NCBI RefSeq assembly: GCF_024764775.1
Contig: NZ_JALIGC010000039.1
Span: forward strand, 124,001 to 188,000
Source of the DNA: Scandinavium manionii
GTDB lineage: Bacteria; Pseudomonadota; Gammaproteobacteria; Enterobacterales; Enterobacteriaceae
Direction of reading: 5' to 3'
Length of the DNA stretch: 64,000 nt
Shown here: positions 9,312-16,859 of the stretch, in pieces
How positions within the stretch are numbered: position 1 is the first letter of the stretch
Layout: every line of letters begins with the position of its first letter
Made by a program: the position numbers and the translations under genes
Notes under the pieces: model-generated
What the model saw: the letters and a program-made list of their open reading frames with translations, nothing else
Databases searched by the model: none
What the model was told of the DNA's origin: nothing

Positions 9312-10202
9312 ATGGCTGTGCAATTAGGCATTAATCCGCTGACATGGACCAACGATGACTTACCTTCACTCGGGGCGGAAACGCCGCTGGAAACCTGCCT
9401 GAGCGAAGGCAAAGAGGCCGGTTTCGCCGGTTTTGAACTGGGTAATAAATTTCCGCGCGAGGCCCACGTACTGGGGCCGATACTTCAGCGTCACGACCTG
9501 CAACTGGTATCTGGCTGGTACTCGGGGCGCCTGCTGGAACGTAGCGTAGAAGAGGAAATTGTGGCGGCACAAGCGCACCTGACCTTGCTGCGTGAACTCG
9601 GGGCCAACGTGATGGTTTTTGCCGAAGTGAGCGGTTGCATACACGGCGAGCAGCAGACGCCGGTTCATCTGCGTCCGCGCTTCCCGCAGGCGCGCTGGGC
9701 AGAGTATGGCGAGAAACTCACGGAGTTTGCCCGCTACACCCAGCAACAGGGCGTGCAGATTGCCTATCATCACCACATGGGGACGATTATTGAGTCCGCC
9801 GAGGATGTGGACAATCTGATGAAACATACTGGCGATGAAGTGGGCTTGTTACTCGATACCGGGCATTTAACCTTTGCAGGCGAAAACCCGCTGGCGGTGG
9901 CGCAACGCTGGATCCAGCGTATCAATCATGTGCACTGTAAAGATGTGCGTGCCGGGGTGCTGGCTGATGTGAAAAACCGTAAAACCAGCTTCCTGGATGC
10001 GGTACTGAGCGGTGTCTTTACGGTGCCAGGCGACGGTTGTGTCGATTATGCGCCGATAATGCAATTGCTGAAAAAACACGATTATCAGGGCTGGCTGGTG
10101 GTTGAAGCGGAACAGGACCCGACTATCGCTCATCCGCTGACTTATGCCCGCCTGGGGTATGACAATCTGAGCCGTCTGGCACGAGATGCCGGGCTTATCT
10201 GA
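9312..10202 (+). CDS. iolE: myo-inosose-2 dehydratase
   Basis: Cytoplasmic dehydratase that turns scyllo-inosose into 3D-trihydroxycyclohexane-1,2-dione, the substrate of IolD. 296 residues, the usual length, with an AP-endonuclease-2 type TIM barrel. Visible metal/substrate positions include YHHHMGTIIES, LLLDTGHLTFAGENP and NHVHCKDVR (His, Asp, Glu ligands), and the closing WLVVEAEQDP. Only 14 bases separate it from iolC and 9 from iolB, with SD-like TGGAG and GAGGAGG sites. Assignment is firm both by motifs and by context. Confidence 0.93.
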   Translation: MAVQLGINPLTWTNDDLPSLGAETPLETCLSEGKEAGFAGFELGNKFPREAHVLGPILQRHDLQLVSGWYSGRLLERSVEEEIVAAQAHLTLLRELGANVMVFAEVSGCIHGEQQTPVHLRPRFPQARWAEYGEKLTEFARYTQQQGVQIAYHHHMGTIIESAEDVDNLMKHTGDEVGLLLDTGHLTFAGENPLAVAQRWIQRINHVHCKDVRAGVLADVKNRKTSFLDAVLSGVFTVPGDGCVDYAPIMQLLKKHDYQGWLVVEAEQDPTIAHPLTYARLGYDNLSRLARDAGLI

Positions 10203-10211
10203 GGAGGCGCT

Positions 10212-11042
10212 ATGTCACGTTTACTGTCACGCTGGCAACAGCCTGATGCGCAGGGGCGCACCCAATCAGTGACCCCGGAGCGTGCGGGCTGGGGTCATGT
10301 CGGTTTTGACGCCTACGAGCTTGAAGAGGGGCAGACACTGACTCTTCCGGCGGTCGTTGAAGAGCGTTGTCTGGTGCTGGTGGCCGGGCGGGCCTCGGTG
10401 ACCACCCCGACTGAGCAGTTTTCAGATATTGGCGAACGCATGAGCCCTTTTGAGCGCATAAAACCGTGGGCGGTCTACGTCACGCCGGGGGAAACGGTAC
10501 AGATTCAGGCCGTGACGACGCTGGAACTGGCTGTCTGTAGCGCGCCGGGTAAGGGAAACTGGCCAACGCGTCTGATTGCGCCGCAGGATATCAACGGTGA
10601 GGCGAGAGGCAAGGGGCATAATCAGCGCTATGTGCACAATATTCTGCCGGAAGACCAACCTGCAGATAGTCTGCTGGTGGTAGAGGTGTGGACCAACGAA
10701 GGGTGCACCAGTTCGTATCCGAGCCACAAGCACGATACCGATAATCCGCCGCAGGAGACCTATCTTGAGGAGACCTATTACCATCGTCTGAACCCGGAGC
10801 AAGGCTTTTGCATGCAGCGGGTCTACACCGATGACCGGTCGCTCGATGAGTGCATGGCTGTCTACAATCGTGATGTGGTGATGGTGCCGAAAGGCTACCA
10901 CCCGGTGGCGACCATGGCCGGGTACGACAGTTACTATCTGAATGTCATGGCCGGCCCGGTACGGAAATGGATGTTTACGTGGGAGGATGATCACGCGTGG
11001 ATTAACAGCACTTATGCGGCGGATGAAAAACCGGCTCGCTGA
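10212..11042 (+). CDS. iolB: 5-deoxy-glucuronate isomerase
   Basis: Cytoplasmic isomerase that converts 5-deoxyglucuronate to 5-dehydro-2-deoxygluconate, feeding IolC. 276 residues forming two cupin halves. The second half shows the metal-binding cluster YPSHKHD followed by LEETYYHRLNPEQGF. GAGGAGG immediately precedes the ATG. This is the last gene of the visible inositol operon; it is followed by a REP-like element and a convergent MFS gene. iolA (malonate semialdehyde dehydrogenase) and iolR are not in the window and may lie to the left. Confidence 0.93.
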   Translation: MSRLLSRWQQPDAQGRTQSVTPERAGWGHVGFDAYELEEGQTLTLPAVVEERCLVLVAGRASVTTPTEQFSDIGERMSPFERIKPWAVYVTPGETVQIQAVTTLELAVCSAPGKGNWPTRLIAPQDINGEARGKGHNQRYVHNILPEDQPADSLLVVEVWTNEGCTSSYPSHKHDTDNPPQETYLEETYYHRLNPEQGFCMQRVYTDDRSLDECMAVYNRDVVMVPKGYHPVATMAGYDSYYLNVMAGPVRKWMFTWEDDHAWINSTYAADEKPAR

Positions 11043-11082
11043 GTGTGCCCGGCGGGCGGATAAGCGTCAGCGCCATCGGGCA
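11043..11082. repeat. REP-like palindromic element
   Basis: Intergenic palindrome beginning GTGCCCGGCGGGCGGATAAG and ending CGCCATCGGGC, the enterobacterial REP pattern with a central GATAAGCGTCAG. It lies between the convergent ends of iolB and the MFS gene. A run of seven A follows at 11082-11088. Confidence 0.75.
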
Positions 11083-11098
11083 AAAAAATCATGAATTT

Positions 11099-11120
11099 CA
11101 GGGCGACGCAGGTCGCCCTG
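11099..11120 (-). terminator. hairpin between iolB and the MFS gene
   Basis: Nine-base perfect stem CAGGGCGAC (11099-11107) and GTCGCCCTG (11112-11120) with loop GCAG. On the minus strand a T-run comes only after about ten bases, so termination of the MFS transcript is likely but not classic. Confidence 0.5.
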
Positions 11121-11126
11121 ATTGCG

Positions 11127-12449
11127 TTATGGTCTGGTATTTGTTTCTTCCACCGTGTCAGTATCCTCAGGCGTGGCCTCTTCTGCCGGTGTATCGACCA
11201 TCGCCTCCTGAATGACGTCTTCATCCATTGACGGGTTCAGCGCCACCGCCAGCGGCGAAGACATCAGGCTGTCGGGCATCACCACGTGTGGCAATGGCGC
11301 ATCGACAATGATCTCCGGCTGACGTTTTCTGATCCAGCTGATGGCCCCGATAGTCGCGCCGCACAGCGTGAAGCAGAAATAAAGCACGTTACCACCGAAA
11401 GGTTGCATGATTGCACCGGTTATCAGCGGCCCGATACAGGCCCCGATGCCGAAAGCCATCAGCAGACAGGCCGTCAGCGATACGCGGCGTTCTGGCTCCA
11501 CGCGATCGTTGGCAATCGCCACGCCGAGCGGGTAAAGCGAGAACATCGCCATGCTGGAAATAAAAGCCATACCCAACAGCCAGTAAAAGCCAAGGTGAGG
11601 CAGAACGGACAGCGGCAGAGAGGCCAGTGCAAACAGCACCGCGGTATAAAACAGAAGATGCTGACGGTCATAGCGGTCGGAGAGCCAGCTCAGCGGGAAC
11701 TGCGACACCATCCCGGCGAAAATGGTCACGCCCATGAACAGGCCAGTTTGCCGGGTGGTTAAGCCTTGCGAGATGGCATACACCGGTGCCAGACCGTAAA
11801 ACGCCCCGGCGGCCATGCCCATCACCAGCGTTGCCGCCAGCAGTTTGGGGATAGCTTTAAAGAAGTAGCCGGGCTCCATCGGCGCGGGCGACATTGGTTG
11901 CGCAGTGGTGCGGGTGGTGAGCGCGATCGGCACCAGGCACAGGGCGAAGCAGAGAGCGACAATAAGCAGCATCGACGGCCCGGTTCCGGCTGCCGCCATC
12001 AGGATAATCTGCCCACCACACAGGCCGAGATAGGTCGCGACCATATACAGCCCAAAGATGGCGCCGCGCTGCGAGGATTCCGCCCGGTCATTAAGCCAGC
12101 TTTCCAGCACCATGTACTGGCACATCATGCACAGGCCGATAACCATGCGCAGGAAAATCCACAGGGGGATAAAGTCGCTGAGTCCGTGGCCGACGACCGA
12201 GGCGGTGATGATCCCCGCACAGGAGACGTACGCGCGAATATGCCCGACGCGGGCAATCAGGTTGTGGCCCACTTTGCCGCCAATCACCAGACCGAGATAG
12301 TTCGCTGCGGTTATTGCACCAATAACCGTACCGCTGACTTCTTCGTGCGCAAGGCGCAATGAAATATAGGTCGTCAACAGCCCGGAACCGAGTAGCATCA
12401 GCAGGGTGGTGGTGTACAGCGGCAGAAAGGTATTCAGGATGTTTTTCAT
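11127..12449 (-). CDS. MFS transporter of the YcaD-like group
   Basis: Inner-membrane transporter, 440 residues, about 12 hydrophobic segments. The first (FLPLYTTTLLMLLGSGLLTT), the loop GGKVGHNLIARVGHIRAY and the central SWLSDRYDRQHLLF fit the major facilitator fold, and the overall pattern resembles YcaD of E. coli. The last about 45 residues form an acidic, proline- and threonine-rich cytoplasmic tail (EEATPEDTDTVEE), longer than usual. It is transcribed towards iolB and lies downstream of yfgG on the same strand. E. coli K-12 has no such gene here. The substrate is unknown and nothing ties it to inositol except proximity. Confidence 0.8.
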   Translation of the reverse strand: MKNILNTFLPLYTTTLLMLLGSGLLTTYISLRLAHEEVSGTVIGAITAANYLGLVIGGKVGHNLIARVGHIRAYVSCAGIITASVVGHGLSDFIPLWIFLRMVIGLCMMCQYMVLESWLNDRAESSQRGAIFGLYMVATYLGLCGGQIILMAAAGTGPSMLLIVALCFALCLVPIALTTRTTAQPMSPAPMEPGYFFKAIPKLLAATLVMGMAAGAFYGLAPVYAISQGLTTRQTGLFMGVTIFAGMVSQFPLSWLSDRYDRQHLLFYTAVLFALASLPLSVLPHLGFYWLLGMAFISSMAMFSLYPLGVAIANDRVEPERRVSLTACLLMAFGIGACIGPLITGAIMQPFGGNVLYFCFTLCGATIGAISWIRKRQPEIIVDAPLPHVVMPDSLMSSPLAVALNPSMDEDVIQEAMVDTPAEEATPEDTDTVEETNTRP

Positions 12450-12559
12450 ACGTTCCCTGTATTGGCTGTTCGTTACGGGTTCACCAGCATCGTGCTTGGT
12501 TTTACCGTAGGATGCAAATGCAGGGACTTTTGCCGGGAATTGTCCTGGCCTGAGAGGAA

Positions 12560-12760
12560 CTAATTTTGCTCGGTGCGCACCTGAGGTTCAGTGACCTGAC
12601 TGGACTGCTGCGCGGCTTTCTTGTCCTGATGATGCTGCCAGGCGCCGATTGAGGAATAGACGAAGCGGCCAAAGAAGAAGAGGAAGCTGATAAGTAAAAT
12701 GATCCGGGTCATGCGACTGTTAAACTGGTGTCGTTTTCGCATAGGGGTTGCCTGGCTCAC
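12560..12760 (-). CDS. yfgG: YfgG small membrane protein
   Basis: 66-residue single-pass membrane protein that closely matches E. coli YfgG: basic N-terminus (MRKRHQFNSRMTR), one hydrophobic span (IILLISFLFFFGRFVYSS) and a polar tail rich in Gln and Lys. The start is taken at GTG (12760-12758) because an AAAGGA site lies seven bases upstream and the protein then begins SQATPMRKRH as in E. coli. An in-frame ATG at 12844 has no such support. It is divergent from yfgF. YfgG has been linked to metal stress in E. coli, but its molecular role is not evident from sequence. Confidence 0.85.
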   Translation of the reverse strand: MSQATPMRKRHQFNSRMTRIILLISFLFFFGRFVYSSIGAWQHHQDKKAAQQSSQVTEPQVRTEQN

Positions 12761-13079
12761 TGAGGGGTCCTTTAATAATACCCATGATGGGCGATGGGGC
12801 CTATTAAGGCACAGCAACGCAGCAGGGTCAATTAACGATTGCATAAAAATTGCGCAAAAAAGAGCGGGAGAACAAAACCAGCAATCGCATGAACGGAATT
12901 ACGCATTAATCATAACCGCGCTGTTATTTGTTGATTTAAGTCAAATCGCTCAGTCTGGTGCTACTTATAATCTCTTGCCCCATTCCGCTCTGACAAAGTG
13001 CCAGTTTGCGGACGTCGATAATCAGGTTGGATGCCTGTCTGAAACTGCCCATCAGGAATTGGGTCTCTTTTGAGTCACT
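12761..13079 (+). promoter_or_regulatory. yfgG-yfgF divergent region with FNR box and yfgF promoter
   Basis: 319 bases without a gene. FNR box TTGATTTAAGTCAA at 12931-12944 (nine of ten conserved positions). A perfect -10 TATAAT lies at 12966-12971, so a start near 12978-12979 places the box centre at about -41, the class II activator position. E. coli YfgF is known as an anaerobically expressed phosphodiesterase, which fits. The leader to the ATG is then about 100 bases. I saw no gene in the remainder. Confidence 0.75.
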
Positions 13080-15335
13080 ATGCATCTTACTGAGTTCTAT
13101 AAAAACAATCGTGATAAATGGTGGGGATTACCGCTCATCCTGCCATTGCTGCTTTTACCTGTTGCCCGCACTGCCAATACCTTTACCCACATAGATGGCG
13201 GTATCGTCTCGCTCTATTATTTGCCGTTGGCATTGCTGCTGTCCCTGATGCTCTTTTTTGGCTGGAAAGCGTTGCCCGGCATAGTGTCAGGGATTTGGCT
13301 AGTGGTGGCGCAAGGCATGACTGTCCCTGAAACTATTGGCATCATCTTCCATTTTTTAATCCCTATTATCCTCAGTTGGGGCGGGTATCGGGTATTCGTA
13401 CCGAGGCGGCATTTCATTTCCTATGGCAGCACACGTTTGATGCCGCAACGTCTGTTCTGGCAGATGTTTTTCCCTGCGACTCTTTTTCAACTGTTGCTGC
13501 TGGCCTGCGTCTTTTTTAACATCCTTCCCGCGCGTATTTCGCTGGCCGGAACCGGGCCACTGACGCTGCACAGCCTGATTAACTATCAGTCGGTGTTAGT
13601 GGGCTGTTTAACCGGGGTTCCGCTCAGTTATCTGGTTATTCGGATCATCCGAAATCCGATGTATTTGCGCGCGTTCATCTCCCAGATGCGTCAACAAATT
13701 GACGCCAAAGTGAGTACGGGCGAGATGATCGCCTGGTCACTTATCTTATTGATTATCATGGGCCTGCTTTTTATTCCTGCCGCAAATGCAGCCTCTATTT
13801 TCACCACCAATTATACCCTCTCACTGCTGCTGCCGGTGATGCTGTGGGGCTCGATGCGTTTCGGCTATCGGCTGATGTCTATCGTCTGGACGGTGGTGCT
13901 GATAGTTAGTATTCACTTCTACTACCGTTACATGCCGTCTTATCCGAGCTACAGCAACCAGCTGGCGATTACCTCATCCAGCTATCTTGTGTTCTCGTTT
14001 ATCGTGGTGTACATGGCGATGCTGTCGACCCAACAGCGCTACATCCACGCCCGCGTGAAACGGATGGCGTTTATCGACCCCGTGGTTCAGATGCCGAATT
14101 TGTGGGCGCTGAGCCGCAAGCTCTCGAGCACACCGTGGTCAGTGCTGTGCTTCTTACGCATTCCTGAACTCGAAGTGCTGGGGCGTCATTACGGAATGAT
14201 GGTGCGTATCCAGTACAAGCAAGCGCTGGGGAAATGGCTTGAGCCGGAACTGCAAGATGGCGAGTGTACTTACCAGCTTTCCGGCCACGACCTGGTTATT
14301 CGACTGAATACGGAAGCTTATGAAGAGCGGATTGCCGCCATTGATGTGCGGATTAAAAAATTCCGTTTTATTTGGGATGGTATGCCGCTGCAGCCGAACG
14401 TAGGGGTGAGTTACTGCCATGTGCGTTCTCCGGTGATGCAGCTGCCGATGCTGTTAGGTGAGCTGAGTACGATCGCTAACACCTCGCTGGTGACCGGTTC
14501 ACCTGAAAACCTTCAGCATCGCAACGCCTCACATTTACAGCAGGGCCTGAAAGATAAAATCACCATGATGAACCGGCTACAGCTGGCGCTGGAGCACGGT
14601 AATTTCAGCCTGATGGCGCAGCCGATTGTCGGCATGCGCGGCGACAGCTATCACGAAGTATTGCTGCGTCTGAATGGCGATAACGCCCAGCTGATTTCCC
14701 CGGAAGTGTTTCTGCCGGTGGCCCACGAGTTTGGGCTTTCATCGCGGATCGACCTGTGGGTGCTGGAAAATACGCTGAAATTTATGGATAGCCGTCGTGA
14801 AACGCTGCCTGGTCTGCGATTGTCGGTGAATATCTCGCCCTCATCGGCCTGCGGATCACAGTTTCCGAAGACGGTATCCGACCTGCTAAAGCGCTATAAC
14901 ATTCAGGGCTGGCAGCTCATTTTTGAAATTACTGAAAATCACTCGCTGAGTCACCCGGACCAGGCCATGCTCAACATGGCGCAGCTTCAAGCTCTGGGAT
15001 GCCGCATTGCCATTGATGATTTCGGCACGGGCTATGCCAGCTACGCGCGACTGAAAAACGTCAGTGCCGATATCCTGAAAATCGACGGCAGCTTTATCCA
15101 GAATCTGCTGTCGAGCACTCTGGATTACCAAATTGTTTCGTCAATTTGCCAGCTGGCACGAATGAAGAACATGCAGGTGGTGGCTGAGTACGTTGAAACG
15201 GATGAAATCCGTGAGGCGGCGCTGAGCCTGGGAATTGATTATCTGCAGGGCTTTTATCTCGGCAAGCCAGAACCTTTAGAAGGTCTGGCTGCCGGGAATA
15301 TCGAGCCTGTTACATCAGGCGGCGATATCTGGTGA
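13080..15335 (+). CDS. yfgF: cyclic-di-GMP phosphodiesterase YfgF
   Basis: Inner-membrane enzyme of 751 residues that degrades c-di-GMP. The N-terminal about 310 residues hold eight or more hydrophobic segments (MASE1-type sensor). A degenerate GGDEF-like domain follows (about 320-490; no intact GGDEF motif). Residues about 495-740 form an EAL domain with EVLLRL as the EAL signature, IAIDDFGTGYASYARL (loop 6 region), LKIDGSF and AEYVET, so the catalytic residues appear present. The last 21 bases overlap the convergent ppx gene. An FNR-controlled promoter is visible upstream. Confidence 0.92.
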   Translation: MHLTEFYKNNRDKWWGLPLILPLLLLPVARTANTFTHIDGGIVSLYYLPLALLLSLMLFFGWKALPGIVSGIWLVVAQGMTVPETIGIIFHFLIPIILSWGGYRVFVPRRHFISYGSTRLMPQRLFWQMFFPATLFQLLLLACVFFNILPARISLAGTGPLTLHSLINYQSVLVGCLTGVPLSYLVIRIIRNPMYLRAFISQMRQQIDAKVSTGEMIAWSLILLIIMGLLFIPAANAASIFTTNYTLSLLLPVMLWGSMRFGYRLMSIVWTVVLIVSIHFYYRYMPSYPSYSNQLAITSSSYLVFSFIVVYMAMLSTQQRYIHARVKRMAFIDPVVQMPNLWALSRKLSSTPWSVLCFLRIPELEVLGRHYGMMVRIQYKQALGKWLEPELQDGECTYQLSGHDLVIRLNTEAYEERIAAIDVRIKKFRFIWDGMPLQPNVGVSYCHVRSPVMQLPMLLGELSTIANTSLVTGSPENLQHRNASHLQQGLKDKITMMNRLQLALEHGNFSLMAQPIVGMRGDSYHEVLLRLNGDNAQLISPEVFLPVAHEFGLSSRIDLWVLENTLKFMDSRRETLPGLRLSVNISPSSACGSQFPKTVSDLLKRYNIQGWQLIFEITENHSLSHPDQAMLNMAQLQALGCRIAIDDFGTGYASYARLKNVSADILKIDGSFIQNLLSSTLDYQIVSSICQLARMKNMQVVAEYVETDEIREAALSLGIDYLQGFYLGKPEPLEGLAAGNIEPVTSGGDIW

Positions 15336-16856
15336 TTCTTCTTCGGTAATTTTCAGCATCCAGCCGGTCACGCCTTGCCAGTACTGCTGCTCTTTTTCCA
15401 GATCGAGCAGTACCAGCGCGTTTTGACTAAACCAGTTGTGAGGGAAGCACAGTGTCCAGTGATTCGCTTCGGTGGTCAGTGTTAACGTCGGTGGCGTAGT
15501 CGTGGCCTGACGCTGGTTATTCAGCAATACGCCGAGGCGTAGCAGCTGGATCATCGGCAGGAATTGCTTCTTCTTAAACAGCGTAAAGCGCGGTAAATCG
15601 TCCAGCTTCACCCCTTTGCGGTGGTAACGCACCAGGGTTGCCATCAGCATCTGCTGCTCCTGGTTGAAGCCTGGTAAATCACTGTTTTGCAAAATGTACG
15701 CCGAATGGCGATGCATCCCGCTGTGATTGATATTCAGTCCCACCTCATGCAGCATCGCGGCCCATTTCAGCAGGGCAGCCAGCTGTGGGTGCGCCTGTTT
15801 CGCGTTCTGTTGCACCCACTGCTCATACATCTGATGGGTGGTTTCCAGCACGCGACGCGCCTGTTCGCGGTCGATATGATACTGACTGGCCAGACTTTCC
15901 GCGGTTCGGCTGCGGATATCGTCATGGCGGAAGCGGCCTTCCATCTCATACAGCACGCCTTCGCGCAGCGCGCCGTCAGACAGGCGCAGCTCTTTGATAG
16001 CGAGTGAATCAAACACGCCGCACAGAATCGCCAGGCCCGGCATAAAGACTGCCTGACGGTCTTCTGAAAGCCCAGGCAGACTGAGGGCGCTGAAGTTTTT
16101 GAACTTCAGCGTTTCTTCAACCAGCATCTCCAGGCGTTCCGGCGTGATGATGCCATCTTTCTCGCCCATTTCGACCAGCACTTCATGCACTGCTTTAATG
16201 GTGCCGGACGCGCCCATGGCCACGTTCCAGCCCTGAATACGGTATTGCCAGGAGAGCGTTTCCAGTTTCTGCACCGCCGCAAGGCGCGCACGCTGGAAGT
16301 TCTCTTTGCTGATAAGACCACCAGGGAAGAACATTTGGGCAAAGCTCACGCAGCCCATACGACGGCTTTCAACCAGCTGCGGTGTAAAGTCTTCGCCGAT
16401 GACCAGCTCCGTCGAACCGCCGCCGATGTCGATAACCAGCTTGCGGCCTTTTTCCGGCTGCGTATGCTCCACGCCCATAAAAATCAGACGCGCTTCTTCA
16501 TTTCCGGAAATGATTTCAATCGGGTAAGGGATCACTTTTTCCGCACGCTTCAAAAACTCCGGCGCGTTCAGCGCCTGGCGAAGCGTATGCGTGCCGACAA
16601 TGCAGACGCTGGACGGAGGAAACCCTTGCAGGCGTTCCGCAAACAGTGACAGACAGGTCAGGCCGCGCTCCATCGCTTCTTCACTGAGCATATTGTCTTC
16701 ATTCAGGCCATCGGCCAGATGGACGCGCTGTTTCAGGCGGCCAATGATTTGCAGCGCACCGTCAACGACGCGCGCGATAACCATATGAAAACTGTTCGAT
16801 CCCAGGTCAACCGCAGCAATCTCCTGCGGTCGTGACGTTTTGGTTTTTATGGGCAT
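15315..16856 (-). CDS. ppx: exopolyphosphatase
   Basis: Removes terminal phosphates from polyphosphate. 513 residues, same length as E. coli Ppx. The N-terminal ASKHA-type fold has AAVDLGSNSFHMV (phosphate loop) and VIDIGGGSTELVIG (second phosphate loop). The C-terminal half is an HD-type helical domain (about 315-513) with LHEVGLNINHSG. Start ATG is three bases downstream of the ppk stop, so ppk-ppx form one operon coupling synthesis and breakdown of polyphosphate. The 3' end overlaps yfgF by 21 bases on the other strand. Confidence 0.96.
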   Translation of the reverse strand: MPIKTKTSRPQEIAAVDLGSNSFHMVIARVVDGALQIIGRLKQRVHLADGLNEDNMLSEEAMERGLTCLSLFAERLQGFPPSSVCIVGTHTLRQALNAPEFLKRAEKVIPYPIEIISGNEEARLIFMGVEHTQPEKGRKLVIDIGGGSTELVIGEDFTPQLVESRRMGCVSFAQMFFPGGLISKENFQRARLAAVQKLETLSWQYRIQGWNVAMGASGTIKAVHEVLVEMGEKDGIITPERLEMLVEETLKFKNFSALSLPGLSEDRQAVFMPGLAILCGVFDSLAIKELRLSDGALREGVLYEMEGRFRHDDIRSRTAESLASQYHIDREQARRVLETTHQMYEQWVQQNAKQAHPQLAALLKWAAMLHEVGLNINHSGMHRHSAYILQNSDLPGFNQEQQMLMATLVRYHRKGVKLDDLPRFTLFKKKQFLPMIQLLRLGVLLNNQRQATTTPPTLTLTTEANHWTLCFPHNWFSQNALVLLDLEKEQQYWQGVTGWMLKITEEESPDIAA

Positions 16857-16859
16857 AAA

